A stretch of DNA of 64,000 nt from Ixodes scapularis (GCF_016920785.2 NW_024609884.1:81819346-81883345); one strand, 5' to 3'; shown: positions 1-11,252, numbered from the stretch's first letter. Notes: generated by a model not told the origin, from the sequence alone. Numbers and translations are program-made.

Positions 1-240
1 TATTCAATGAATACTTTAAGTGTATTTAAAGTATTCCTCCAGTGAAAATGATGTTGTACTGACAGTATACTTGTCCGTACAAAACTAGTACATGCACTAG
101 ACTCGTACTGCCCATGGTAAGAAGTAGTTCAAAATCAGTACACTGGAAGCATATATATATATATATATATATATAGTATATATATGCTTAAGTATACTGA
201 AAGTCTACTTCCAGTGCTTTCAGTCGGCGTACTCAACACT
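1..240. repeat. GTACACT-type quasi-satellite, copy 1
   Basis: Short irregular repeats built on GTAC, AGTGTAC and AGTATAC motifs, interrupted by a (TA)n tract near 151-174. The phrase 'ttcaaaatcagta' at about 128 recurs near 4546, 6375 and (diverged) 51500, and the stretch around 190-240 recurs near 6405-6450. It looks like the subterminal part of a MITE family. No coding potential is seen. Confidence 0.6.
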
Positions 241-549
241 CTAAAAAATGCCCGTGCGTCTGCTTTCCCGCACAACACTCGGTGAGCCAATCAGCGCAAC
301 TTACGGAGGCAGCTCAGCGAATGACGATGCCGAAACATATGTTCAGACCAAAAAACGCAGTCTGAGTTGTGTTATTAAGCAATGCAAAACGTCACGCTTG
401 CATTGCTTAATGTCACAACTCAGACTGCGTTTTTTGGTCTACTAAACATATGCTTCGGCATCGTCATTCGCTGATCCGCCTTCGTAAGTTGCGGTGATTG
501 GCTCTCCGAATGTTGTGCGGGAAAGCAGACGCACGGGCTTTTTTTAAAG
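241..549. mobile_element. Palindromic MITE, about 150-bp arms
   Basis: Almost the whole segment is an inverted repeat centred near 394. GCCCGTGCGTCTGC at about 249 pairs with GCAGACGCACGGGC near 523-536, and the arms run into the centre through TTTTTTGGTC and AAGCAATGCA. The two short open frames are arm translations, not genes. Superfamily and target duplication are unresolved. Confidence 0.75.
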
Positions 550-565
550 TGAAGTTATAATTAAC

Positions 566-570
<5 letters not shown>

Positions 571-658
<88 letters not shown>
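571..658. repeat. (TA)n microsatellite
   Basis: An uninterrupted TA dinucleotide run of about 88 bp. Tracts of this kind flank many mobile elements in this window. Confidence 0.95.
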
Positions 659-662
<4 letters not shown>

Positions 663-1864
663 GTTTTCTTTAACTTAACAGATCTGTTTAAAAAAAGCCG
701 GGAACGTTAGACTTATGCGGTTTGAGCAGGTGAGTCATACGGCCAGGGGGACAGAGTATGGGGGGCTAATCGTAACGATTAGTCTGCTAATTAATTAAAA
801 GTCGCTAATTAACCTTCTAATTAATGAAAATAGTCATAAGGTTCCCATTAGAAACTTGCTCAGCGTCATTGGAAACCACTAAATCAACACTTTTTAGAAG
901 GATATAACGCAGGGGCAGTATATTACGCCGTTCCGTAAAAACGCTCCCACGAACGAATAAGGTACAAATCGCTCGACACTGTAAGAGAAAGAAATTTCTC
1001 CCAAAGCATATGGAATCGCAAACCATTGCTTTATCGTAAAGTATTAATTCAAAGCTTTCATTAATTTTATTTAATTGCAAAGACACTGTAGCCAGGAAAG
1101 ATGCATGTCAGATATCGTCTGCATTGTCAAGAGGGCAAAATCAGGAAAATTATGTTGTCGCTTAAATGGTCGAGGAAAAACGCCAAGTCAATTTTCATGG
1201 TCAACTCTCAGTTGGTTAGAAGCCAGTACACCTCTGCGAATCTAGACTCATGTTGGTGTGCTATACATTATTATAGGGGGCGATATTATTTGTTTGAAAT
1301 AGACTTTGAGAAAAAATGGGCTCCCTCTTACATGGATGCCGTCTTCACTTTGTTTCTGCGCCTCGGCGAACATTAAATGGGAGGATAACCGCAGCAATAT
1401 TTTGAGTAATTAACCAAAATGTGTTAACTTTTATATTTTATTGATTCTTTTTACATTGAGATGAAGTCAGTAGTAATTTCTACCATTCGTGTATAGTTGC
1501 TGCAGATTATGCTAGTTAGATCATATGGCATGCAAGAGATACCTACGAAGCAGGTTTTAAGTTGACTGAATGCGAAGCTGGCTGAACCCAAAGGGGTTTT
1601 GCGGGCCATGTTGGAATTGCAGCTCTAAAGACAGCGATCATTAGTGCCTAACCAACTGAAAACATTGGCGAACCAGCAAGGAGCTTTGAGATATTAATCG
1701 GTCAAGTTTTGTGTTTTCTTCGTCCGATTCCAGACCCATGTGGGTAAGGGTGCCGGAAGGTATGTACTTATGAGTGCACAAAATAGGTGACGAGACCTCC
1801 CGACAGTATTTTCTTCGTGGATGGGCCGATATCGCACCTCTAAGATACCGACGATAGCCGAAAA
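659..1864. other. Unassigned intergenic sequence
   Basis: AT-rich sequence opening with GGGTGTTTTCTTTAAC, which resembles a transposon terminus. It contains a 91-codon frame on the plus strand (1101-1376) and a 120-codon frame on the minus strand (1641-2003, running into the next repeat). Neither shows a motif I recognise, and I do not call them genes. Confidence 0.4.
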
Positions 1865-4240
1865 CCGCTAAGTCACTCTCCACTTTCCCCGCTCCTGCCA
1901 CGCGTGGTTCTTGAATCGGGCGAAGAAAGCGCAAAACTTGAAAAATAAATATCTCAAAGCCTCTTGCTGTTTCGCGAATAGTTTTGATTGGGTTAGGCTC
2001 CAATGATGACTGAATCTAAAACAGCAATAGTTAAAAAGGTAATTTAGGGGTTTTAGTTATTTAATAAAAATGTTGCCACGGTTATCCAAATATGTAATGT
2101 CCGCCAAGTCACACGACACACTGACGACTGCATCGACGTGGCAGTGAGCCCTTTTTTTCTAAAATCCTGTTGATTAAAAAATACCACCCAGTACACTTGA
2201 CATAATGTGACAAAATGATGCTTCATTTCTCATTTCAGACCACGTGGTCCAAAAGTACTCCGGGGAAACAACCGGCACAGTCAGAGTATACTGACGTCGC
2301 AAATGCAACAACATGAAAAACGCCTCAAAAAAGCACAAATAGAAAAATTATCTACATTGTATGCCACGGAAAGTAGCATTATCTAACTTGTTATTAATTA
2401 TTTTAGCTAGTCAGTTTTACTATATTTATCAATTGAAAAGTCTACTTTTATTGCAAAGATACCTTTTATTTTCCCTGAACTGTATTTGTTACCTTTATTG
2501 AAGAATAAAAGTTTATTGTAAAAACCTGCAAAGCACTATTCGGAAGCTAGAGGATCGAGGGCAATTGCACCAAGTGTTTGATGCTGCTGATGCAAAAACA
2601 TGCACATGCATTTTTGTTTTCAAAGTGCACCGCCACTTGCATGCTGCCTCATAGGCTAGTAGACAAATTAGGTTTGCATGATAATCCAGTGTTTTAATGA
2701 TGCAGGTCTCAGCGCAATATGAACTGTTTTAGATATCTGCACTTCTGCATCCACAGCAAGCACAAGACAGGAGGACGAGGAAACCATGACTAATAATGGG
2801 GATATAAGACGCTCCACCTTGCATAGTCACATGCAGCGCAAATCAACTTCTGAGCCGCACAAGCGAAGTGGTGTTCTCAATAGAAGCTTGCTCTGAAATT
2901 GGCCGGAGAAATCGGCGCCTTCATGTAACAACCTCAAGCTTTCACCGAAAGTGTTTTCATGGTGTAGATTTATCCTGCCAAAACTCTAAGACATCTGAAT
3001 TCACGTGAAAAGAGCTTGACAATTGCAACAACGAACACTCGAACACAGTCGATCGAGAGCTCCATCTCCCGATGGTGGCGCCTCTGCATTATCATCAATT
3101 AAGTTGTCAACAGCGTTTCTTAACATTTCACAAGAATGGAGCTATATGTCATGAAATTTCACAGGTTGTAAACCAGCCGTTCACCTTTGAAAAGTCAGCT
3201 TTTTAAATGCAGGAATGAAGCTATATGTTATGAAATTTCACAAGTTGGAATCCAGCCGTTCACCTTTGAAAAGTCAGCTTTTCAAATTAGGGCGCCGATT
3301 GTTCAGGCCAATTTTAGACCGTTCTTTCCATTCAGAACGCCCGACATACACGGCATCCCAGATAACTTGCACCATAATTAAAAAAAACACTGGAGCGCTC
3401 AGCAGGAGCGAAATCAACTGTCTGTGGTTAGCAAGCGTCTTGCGAAAGTGCAAAGACTTTTTTTTTAATGCACCTGATTATCTAAATAACTAAAATTCAT
3501 TAGCTAACCTTTTAAATATTCTTTTAAGGGCCGAGATGTCAATTGGAAAGTTGCAAGGTGCACTGAGAAACACCAAATTAAAGTGTTTGCAACATGATAC
3601 GTTTTCATGCTTTTCTCCGCTCTTCAAAGAACGGAGAAATCACGGTGCGCGGCGCGCCCGCACACCGTGATTTGGGAAGCGAGTTGTCACGCGATATTTT
3701 TTTGTATTTCGAGGGCGTTTTTTGAAGGCTAGGAAAAAGGAGCTTGCAAAGTGCACCTTGTTGAAAATAGTTTAATTGGGTGTTTCTTAATACGCTCTAC
3801 AACTTTCCAATTCACACCTCGTCCTTTAAACTAAGATTTCAAAAGTTAGCTTGTTAGTCTTAATTAAATAACAAGGCGTACTAAAAAAAAATCCGTGCAG
3901 TTTCGGAAGCGACTTGCTAAAAGCGTTCAGTTGGTTTCACTTCCGCAGAACGCCCCGGTTCTTTTTAAAGTGTCGTGCAAGCTATCTGGGACACCCTGCA
4001 TATATGTACTGGTAGTGTACATTTAGTACACTAAAAGTGTACATGTAGTGTACTAAATGTACACTTAAAGTACGCTAGAGTACGCTCGAGGTACACCTAT
4101 AGCGTACTACATGTGCACTAGTGATGTACTAATACTATACTGTTTTGTTTTATAAGAGTGTGAAACTAGTGCGATTTGAATACGCACTCTACGTGCACTA
4201 TTAGTACACATTCATATACTGATATTGAACTACTTTTCAC
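1865..4240 (+). repeat. Composite repeat, copy 1 (uninterrupted)
   Basis: This 2.4-kb segment is repeated, diverged by roughly 5-12 percent by eye, in three pieces at 21985-23377, 33589-34100 and 50936-51527. It is contiguous here, so it works as the empty-site reference for the insertions that split copy 2. It starts near 'ctaagtcactctccac', includes the palindromic TIR element at 3350-3999, and ends in GTACACT-type repeats and 'acttttcac'. Open frames at 3187-3493 lie on the repeat and are probably incidental. Confidence 0.8.
3350..3999. mobile_element. 650-bp palindromic TIR element with GC-rich apex
   Basis: The left end CCCAGATAACTTGCAC (about 3357) pairs with GTGCAAGCTATCTGGG near 3975-3990. 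The arms then pair inward ('gtgcaccttg', 'aactttccaa', 'ttagctaacc'). The centre near 3655 is a GC-rich hairpin in which CACGGTG at 3641 pairs with CACCGTG at 3663. The second copy is split exactly at this apex (34100/50936). Confidence 0.75.
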
Positions 4241-4533
4241 CGAGGGCCTCCCCCGCCCCCCCCTCACTTACTTCAGTACGCCTCCCGTCGTTTAAAGTGC
4301 CATCCGGATTTTTGTTTCAAAACTGTGTGCTGCATAGAGCATATGGCTCTCCCGTAGAGTACATTGAAACGCCACCGAGACGCTGCGCTTCAAAACGTAC
4401 ATATTCCATTCAATACACTACAGTTACCATAGCAGCCATCCGGCGCATCGAACGACGTAAGGTGAGCCGTGAGGGAAAAGGAGGGATATGCTCGTGCACG
4501 CAGCGTCTAGGAGCAGTTCAGTAACCCCTTTGG
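4241..4533. other. Unassigned unique-looking segment
   Basis: A 99-codon frame (4225-4524, plus) crosses this stretch, with a C-rich start and a GTAAGGTGAGCC donor-like string near 4456. No domain is recognisable. It lies between two GTACACT-type repeat blocks, so it may be the core of a non-autonomous element. Confidence 0.3.
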
Positions 4534-4701
4534 TGAAAAGTCGTTCAAAATCAGTATACTAAGTGTGCACTGAAGTACGCTAAAAGTGTACTTTCGGTGT
4601 GGTTTTCGTACTAAATGTATATTTAAGTGTACTTAAAGTATACATCCAGTAAAAATGGTGGTCGACTGAAAGTATACTCGTCCGTGCAAAACTATGCTGT
4701 G
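4534..4701. repeat. GTACACT-type quasi-satellite
   Basis: GTGAAAAGTCGTTCAAAATC, then short repeats such as AGTATACT, AGTGTACT and AGTACGCT. The 3' part (4615-4695) is similar to 10-90 of the window. Confidence 0.6.
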
Positions 4702-4855
4702 TTTCATACTTAGTGTGCAACGCTGTCAAAGCTACTGGCGCGAGCGCATGGCTTCATCTATGGTTTTGTTTGCGCGAGAACGCATGCAAATGATCAATGA
4801 GATCAAGCCCCATGCTCGCGCAAGTAGCTTTGACAGTGTTGTACTGTAAGTATGA
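4702..4855. mobile_element. Short MITE, about 45-bp arms
   Basis: CTGTCAAAGCTACT at about 4723 pairs with AGTAGCTTTGACAG at 4822-4835, and the pairing extends outward through TTTCATACTTA. The loop is about 60 bp. No coding capacity is seen. Confidence 0.7.
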
Positions 4856-6459
4856 AAGAGAGTATAGGCCCCTTTCAAAAAATCTGGCAACAGCGAAAAT
4901 CCGCTGAACGAGTCCAACAACATTGGGCCGCCGGCGCCATTGGGAAGGACTCCGTTGCGGCCGGCATAGTTGTTTTGACTGTAGCGTTCTTGTTTCGTCG
5001 ATCCCTTCGCTTCTGTATGGCTGCAGGTAGCGTTTTCCCGATCACGGGTTGGGTGAACGACCTTTCCCAGCTCCCAGCCGTTAAAGATGATGAGGTATAT
5101 CGCTTCTTCAAGAGCCGATCGGACTCGGAACAACAATTCGACAGAAGTTACAACTTCCTCGTTGAGGGGTTCGTGGTCGCCGTATCTATAAAGGCCAACT
5201 ACGCAAGAAAAATGTAATTACTAAGATCTTTGTAGTTACGACATCAAACATGTGTTAGTATGCATCAGAAAACGATAGGAGCCGATTATAATTTACGGGC
5301 TGTAGTTAGAAGTCGCCAGTACTCTCCGGATGTGCGACGAAACAGGCGCAGCGCTTCGCTGTCGCTCGGACAATCGCGCGATGAAGTACACCGCATAAAA
5401 GCGACGAGCGAGCGACCAAGGCGATGAGCGTCGTTTTCTAGAAATCCCAAACCAAGCGACATGACAAGCGACAGTGAAACATTTTCGTCGCTCGTAGCTG
5501 ACTTTCGTCGCTTGTGCCGTCGCTCGACTCGTCGCTCGTAAAATCGCGTTTTTTACTTGGAATTAAGACTTAAAATTTCAATGCGCAAATTAACCAGTAA
5601 AGGACGTATTCGACGCAAGTTCCTACTTGATACGTCGAGTCCCTTTTTCTTGAGGGGGATTTTAGAGTTGAAATGTAGAGCAGCAAATTTTGCAGTGAAG
5701 CAGAAGTTGCAAGCGCGCGCATGTTGCTTGCATAAAGCGCGCGCTGCACAAATGTCTGCGCTACAGGCAGGTTAAAGCGTCAGGTCGTATGGCTTCATGC
5801 GTACCTAACATATAATTTACACGCGCAAGTTTGAAGCACCGCGAGCTCGCGTGCATACCTGAAGCTAGGTGCTCGCGAAGCTGTCACGTCCACAAGCGAT
5901 ACCACGAGCAACATTATATTTGTATTTGACGCTTTAATTTCTTCAAACTAGCTGAAACTTGAAAACTCTACCTCCAAACGCAACAAAGTGAGATTCAAAA
6001 CACTTGACTCAAACACCCAAGAAGCGTAGCGTGGTAACGGTTCGTGTTCCGTTTTTGCACTTCAGCAGAGAAACGTTTGCGCGGCTACGCCGCCGTCAAC
6101 CGATAACGAGTACATTTACGAATACGCAACTTAATGCCAGACTTCTCCAGATACCCAATCTGCTTACAGAGGGGTGCGCAGCAGTACGTTGGCATCGTGG
6201 GCAGGAATTGACTAGCGTCTACGGCCAACGCAGCGTATGGAGCGGCGTGCACTATCCTGCAGCATGGCGGCTGCCACTAGTTGCTGTTGCGTACGACAGG
6301 TGGCGCGTTTTTCTCTGATGGGTCTATAGTACATTTAGTAGAATCGTAGAGCCCGCGGTCAAAAAAGTCGTTCAAAATCAGTATACAGGAAGTGCATTTA
6401 AGTATACTAAAGGTCTACTTTCAGTGCATGTAGTCGCCTTACTCAAATTACGGTAACGG
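4856..6459. other. Unassigned region with CGACGAGCG-rich block
   Basis: Overlapping frames on both strands (121 codons plus at 4852-5217; 134 codons minus at 4732-5136) look like one repeat read twice; no domain is recognised. 5400-5545 is dense in GCGACGAGC and GTCGCTCG in opposite orientations, resembling an inverted repeat. 6366-6450 is another GTACACT-type copy. I see no supportable gene. Confidence 0.4.
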
Positions 6460-6461
6460 AC

Positions 6462-6488
<27 letters not shown>
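6460..6488. repeat. (TA)n tract
   Basis: TA dinucleotide run with one G interruption, directly abutting the left end of the next palindrome. Confidence 0.85.
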
Positions 6489-6494
<6 letters not shown>

Positions 6495-7052
6495 ATGGGA
6501 ATGAGTGAAGATTGACAAGTGCAGCCGTAGTAATATTGTGAGCGAGGAGGGGAGAAGGTGATAATTGAATTTATTGCATTAAAGTTAATGAAAGGGAAAG
6601 AGAGCTGGCGAAAAATTGGGCCAGGAGCGGGGATTGAACCCGCAACCTTCGCCTATCCAGGGCGACGCCTAGATATCTTGGAAGACGGGCCCTTTCCGAC
6701 ATTTGCAAAGCTGAGATGACGTTCCACGTCACTGCCGCAATTCGGAGCTAGCGCGGGCCTTAAATCAGCAACGGTTGTCGTCTACCCAGTTAAGCGAATT
6801 CGAAACTAATAGTACACAGAGAGCTGGTCAGAAATTAAGTCTGCCGAAACCAGGTGGCCGCGATGGTCTAATCGGTTAAGGCGTCGCCCGGACAGGCGAC
6901 GCCTTAATCCCCGCTCCCGGCCCAATTTTTCGCCAGCTCTCTTTCCCTTTCCCTAATTTTAATGCAATAAATTCAATTATCACTTTCTCCCCTCCTCGCT
7001 CACAATATTACTACGGCTGCACTTGTCAATCTTCACTCGATCCCATTATATA
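6489..7052. mobile_element. Palindrome built from two tRNA-derived SINE pieces
   Basis: Arms of about 150 bp at 6489-6644 and 6907-7052 are inverted copies ('aatattgtgagcgaggagg' pairs with 'cctcctcgctcacaatatt'). The centre carries tRNA-like sequence: on the minus strand a B-box, GGGTTCAATCCC, near 6640; on the plus strand an A-box-like ATGGTCTAATCGGTTAAGG near 6863. Each arm therefore holds a different part of one tRNA-like head. A head-to-head SINE fusion is the simplest reading. Confidence 0.7.
6668..6763 (+). repeat. Direct repeat, copy A
   Basis: 'ctagatatcttggaagacgg' through 'ctagcgcggg' is repeated at 7092-7178 with a few mismatches. The repeat seems to be the SINE body beyond the tRNA-like head. 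Confidence 0.8.
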
Positions 7053-7091
7053 TACGGTGCAGCCTATCCCTATGGGGAGGAGTGGTTCCCT

Positions 7092-7178
7092 AGATATCCT
7101 GGAAGACGGGCCCTTTCCGACATTTGCAAAGCTGAGATGACGTTCCACGTCAGTGCCGCAATTCGGAACTAGCGCGGT
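7092..7178 (+). repeat. Direct repeat, copy B
   Basis: Near-identical to 6668-6763 ('gacgggccctttccgacatt', 'cgttccacgtca'). It lies just outside the SINE palindrome, suggesting a third partial SINE copy. Confidence 0.8.
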
Positions 7179-8373
7179 CCATAAAGGTTAACTGCAAAGA
7201 AAAAAAAGTGTTTTTTTTTTAAACAGCCTAATTGGGACAAGCATGTTCCAAAACAAATGTTCCGCGAAAAAACTATTTTTTTTTTTAGCAATATTTACGT
7301 CACAGGGCGTAATTTAGTCGGAGTCAGAATATCTCCACATTTGAAACTCCCGCTCTTTCGACCCCCCGGAGGAGAACTACGCCCCGCCCCTCACTCTTGG
7401 ATTTGCTCTTTTTTTTTGTTGTTGACTTGGTTGTTGAGTTGAACGACGCAGAGTCTCGACTTCCGGTAAGATCTGGCAACAACGCAGGCTAAACATGGCG
7501 CCGGTATTGTTTTGGTTTGACGGTACACAAAAAGCTGCGGGGTTTGCGAGCACATAGCGAAGACATGATCGGAGAAGTGCCCCTGCGATGTTCCCGGAAG
7601 ACGCAAATTATCATTCGTAATCGTCGTGTGTGCTTTGAAAGCGAAGGGAGTCACAGCAGGGTCCACGAGTGTGCAACCACATGCCAACGTTCACGACAGC
7701 GCTGCGTTGACTTCGGCGATCTCGTTCTGTTTGGTGCAACACGGTGATGCGACAAAGAACTGAAACATTCGTGGTGTGTGTGGTGCAGTGCTTGGAAGTG
7801 TAACACCCAAAACGGAGCGCAAATTGGCTGTTGTGGGTTTTAGGTTAAACGGGTTCAGTCCCGTCGTCGTCAGCTGATCCAGTCAAACTGCTCCGGGAGG
7901 ACGCAGCGAGCGTTTTTAAAAGTAAATCTTCCTTCTTTTCGTTTCGAAATGTGGAAGATTCCCGACGCATACTGTGAGTAAAAAGCTGCGGGCGTTTTCA
8001 ACAAAATTAGGTCGTTTTAATCAAACAATGAACTCCGAATTGTTGTCCTAAATCTGCCGTTTTTATACTTCGTGTTGGACTGCGTTTGCACGGCGACGTG
8101 TTGCGCTCATCGTGCGGTGCGAATAAATTTGGGCAAGAGTTCCTACCTGTCCCCAGATACATGAACTGAGACCATTTTTTACGCAAAGAACATAGTGCTT
8201 TTTTAATTTGGGAAGAGGCGTTGTGCATATCTTACGGTACAATCACTTGAAAGTTCAGAAATTGGGGAGGGCAAGCAAGCTTTCCGAACTTTGGCTCATT
8301 GCTCTGGCACTGCCCCTAGTATACCTACTAGCAGGTACAAACTGCTCTAAAGCAGGTAAAAGACTGGGAAGTT
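7179..8373. other. Unassigned region; possible short first exon
   Basis: No recognisable domain. Frames of 98 codons (7391-7687, minus) and 76 codons (7517-7747, plus) overlap. Near 7948 a short frame ATGTGGAAGATTCCC leads into CT|GTGAGT, a good splice-donor match, but no partner exon was found. Treat this as undetermined. Confidence 0.25.
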
Positions 8374-8404
8374 GGGACGGTGCGGGCGGAGTCCGCACCG
8401 TCCC
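8374..8404. repeat. Perfect 12-bp stem hairpin
   Basis: GGGACGGTGCGG (8374-8385) and CCGCACCGTCCC (8393-8404) form an uninterrupted stem with a 7-nt loop. It sits just before a TA tract. Confidence 0.85.
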
Positions 8405-8424
8405 GACTTATATATATATATATA

Positions 8425-8920
8425 TATAAACGAATATGTGCAGATGAATGAACCGTACTTAATCCAATGAATCAAAGAATCAAAGTTTTCAGGAGCCCGC
8501 CGAAAGCCAAAAAACGGCGGAGCCAGGATATGAACTCTGGGCCTCCCAATGTCCGGTCGGGTGTGCTAACCTCTACACCACTCCACCTTGGCTTTCTGGC
8601 GTTTCCTACCTGTCTTATTAATGCACAAGAAACGAAATGTATCCAATCGCAAGTGTTCTGGAAACAGACGCCGCCGCGCGGAACGCGGTACGACGCTTAG
8701 TGTCACGTGGTACGTGCTCGTTTGTGCTTCAGAAATCCTCCCACTGTTTGTCTCGCCTCGTGTACATGCAGTCTTCTTTGTTTATGAGCTTTAGAGACAC
8801 GGTATCATCATCAACTGCGAGAATCAAGAGCCACGTTATTGAATATACAACACGGGCACTTTGATTCTTTGATTCATTGGATTAAGTACGATTCATTCGT
8901 CTGCACATATTCGTTTATAT
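8425..8920. mobile_element. TIR element enclosing a SINE
   Basis: Inverted ends of about 61 bp at 8425-8485 and 8859-8920 ('caatgaatcaaagaatcaaa' pairs with 'tttgattctttgattcattg'). The interior has a tRNA-derived SINE and unique sequence. A second small inverted pair (ACAACACGGGCAC near 8846 with GTGCCCGTGTTGT near 8952) straddles the right end. Confidence 0.7.
8487..8603 (-). mobile_element. tRNA-derived SINE
   Basis: On the minus strand the sequence reads GTGGAGTGGTGTAGAGGTTAGC (A-box region) and, about 30 nt later, GAGTTCATATCC (B-box region), followed by a short G/C-rich stem CGCCG...CGGCG. The spacing suits an internal Pol III promoter. The match to the B-box consensus GGTTCGANTCC is imperfect. 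Tick Ruka-type SINEs are also tRNA-derived, but I cannot confirm the family. Confidence 0.6.
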
Positions 8921-8980
8921 CCTCCTCGGAGACCACGTACGATGGTGTGAAGTGCCCGTGTTGTATATATATATATATAT

Positions 8981-10190
8981 CAGTGTGTCGAACCGAAAAA
9001 AATACGGGTTCGGTTACGGTTCAGGTTCAGGTAAATTTATTTTGTTCCGGTTCAGTTGCGGTTCGATTAATTCGATCCGCGAACCGGTTCGCGAACCGGT
9101 TCGGGGCGCTGAACCGGTTCGCGAGCCGGTTCGGAAATTATAAATGACAAATTGCAACATCGAAGTAAATTACAAATAAAACATCTGAAATCAGCACATA
9201 CGAAACGGGATACATCGTAGTGTAAGGCTCAGGGATTTCTAGCAGGAATGGTTTCTTTATGTGCACTCAAAGGTTACCTCACCGACGTTTACGCATTCGG
9301 ACTTCATCTAATTGGGTCCGACGCAGTAGCTGTAAAATCCGCGACCTCCTTACAAACCCACTTACAAGTAGAACTCGCTAACTATCCCGCCACCTCGGCG
9401 TGTAAGCAATTGAAGGAACAGTGGAGAGAAAATACAGCTTTCTTTATTTGAACTAGCCTTCGGTAACTCAAATTAGACCCTTAAAAAAGTTTTCATTAAA
9501 CAAGATACGGAATATGAAAAACACTTCACCGAACGCAACGCCAGAAGGACGTAATAGGATACATATTAAGATAGAAGAGTTCGCTGTCTCACAAATATGT
9601 TAGCTTCTAAGTGCCTATACGAAACCGGATGCATTATTATCAAACTCCACAGGCTTTTCTTTTCTCATTCCGATGGAAGCAAGCTTCAAGAACTCGCGCG
9701 TTCTAGAAACGTGTTATGAAATGAGCACACAGCAGCATTTAGGATTTACGAGATTGTAGGAAAATAAAATCCCGTGACGCGATTTTTTTTTTTTTTTGCA
9801 CAGCTTTTCAATTCTCTTTTTTCCGTGCAAGCCGCGACCAGCGCAATACTGCTTCCTATGTCAAGATTCATGGATGCAGCGTTTGTCAAGATTCATGGAT
9901 GCAGCGTTTATATTCCTAAGACTGAGTGGAGAAGAAAAATATGTAAGCGAGGTGTGTGTCAGTTGACGGCACTTAAAAAACAAATGGCATTGATAGCACA
10001 TTCATTGTCAACAACAGCGCGTGGCCGAACCGTTTTGACATGAGCCGGTAACCGTTATTTTTTTCCGGTTCAGTTCCGGTTCGGGTTCATCGCGATAACA
10101 ATATAACGGTTCGGGTTCGGGTTCAGTTCCGGAAAAAATACCGGTTCGGTTCCGGTTTTCGGTTCGGTTCGGTTCCGGTTCGACACCCTG
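8981..10190 (+). mobile_element. hAT-like element, copy A
   Basis: The left end CAGTGTGTCGAACCG and right end CCGGTTCGACACCCTG are inverted, and ATATATAT flanks both sides (8973-8980, 10191-10198), as expected for an 8-bp hAT target duplication, although the TA tract makes this ambiguous. Both ends are built of iterated GGTTC/GAACC motifs. Two weak interior frames (67 codons at 9248-9451; 89 codons at 9774-10043) are conserved in all three copies of this family. Their products are unrecognised, so the element is probably non-autonomous. Confidence 0.75.
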
Positions 10191-10210
10191 ATATATATAT
10201 ATATATATAT

Positions 10211-10384
10211 TGTGAGCCATACGGCAAAACCCGCATTTCGGTCTGGCAATCATCGTGCCCACGCGCTGAAGAACTGGCGCGTGCAGTTGTTCTTGGTCGC
10301 CTCGGCGCGTTATGCCGCCATCTAACCCAGTTCTACATTCTTTCTTTTCTTTTTACATTCTTTATCTGCCTACCACTCCTCACA
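10211..10384 (+). repeat. 5' LTR
   Basis: Begins TGTGAGCCATACGG and ends CTCACA. It matches the 3' LTR with scattered substitutions plus a differing stretch ('ttctacattctttc' against 'ttctctcttaatta'), so the insertion is not very recent. Confidence 0.9.
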
Positions 10385-10386
10385 TT

Positions 10387-10400
10387 TGGCGCAGTCGACA
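10387..10400 (+). promoter_or_regulatory. Primer-binding-site-like sequence
   Basis: TGGCGCAGTCGAC lies 2 nt after the 5' LTR. TGG complements the CCA end of a tRNA. I cannot assign the tRNA species. Confidence 0.55.
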
Positions 10401-10553
10401 GCCAACGATTCCAGGGACCCCGACCGCCACTCGCCCGACCGCACCGCCTGCTCGCCTTGCCTGAATTTACAGTGAAGTACGCAACCCGCCCTGCCTGCCC
10501 TTCGTACTTCACCCGCCCGCAAACGCAAGCCCGCCTAGTGCCCGCCAGCCACC

Positions 10554-11252
10554 ATGCCACTTATAAATTGGGCCGAAGCTGTGGCCGACGACCTCGCCGG
10601 ATTTACGGTGGATTTTCTCCGAAACGAGTTACTTCGTCGGAACCTCGAAGTTACCGGAGCCAAGGAGGACATCATCCACCGCCTCCTCGCTGACATCGCC
10701 CAAAACAGACCGCCAACGCCACCGGCATTGCTCCTTCCCGACCCTGCGACTTCCGCGCATTGCTCGCAAGAGTCATTGACTCTTCAGACTCCTGACCCAG
10801 CGCAAAGCACGCAGCTGCTTAAAAGCTTGCTGCAACAATTACTCAACATGTCTCAACGCCCAAAGGCCCCCGTTCAAGTAACGACTCTCCCAGATTTGTC
10901 CGCATCGCTGCCGACTTTTAGCGGCGACGGAGGCATCTCAGCCCGACACTGGATTGAGGAATTGGAACGAACACGAGGACTGGCGTCCTGGGAACCTTCG
11001 ACGCTGCTCGCAGTCGCCCTCGGACAGCTTCGTGGCCCGGCAGCCGACTGGAAAGTCGTCAATGGCCGTCAGTGCCCAACATGGGATAGTTTCAAGATCG
11101 CGTTCAAAGCGCAGTTAGACGACAGGTTATCCCTCTTGCAGCGGCAGCACAAGGTTACCTCTCGAGTACAGTTACGTGGTGGACTACTCTCTAGCAAAAT
11201 TAAAGCTCATCTCCAAGTGCCCGGTCATTCTGACCGACGTCCAACGTATTGA
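10554..11252 (+). pseudogene. gag: gag, N-terminal part with SAP-like motif
   Basis: A 232-residue frame. Residues about 15-47 (F-T-V-D-F-L-R-N-E-L-L-R-R-N-L-E-V-T-G-A-K) match the SAP pattern L-x-x-E-L-x-x-R-x-L-x-x-x-G-x-K-x-x-L. That pattern is known as a DNA/chromatin-binding helix pair and is unusual in a Gag. Residues about 110-200 (L-P-x-F-S-G-D-G, then W-I-E-E-L-E and W-x-x-F-K-x-A-F) resemble the retrotransposon Gag capsid domain. The good frame is lost near 11170 and resumes in another frame at 11176, so the residues after about 205 are out-of-frame. The start ATG has the favourable context CCACCATGC. Confidence 0.75.

Noticed and set aside
4732..5217. Overlapping 134- and 121-codon frames as a gene
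   Set aside because: Both strands open over the same repeat-like DNA and neither has a recognisable motif.
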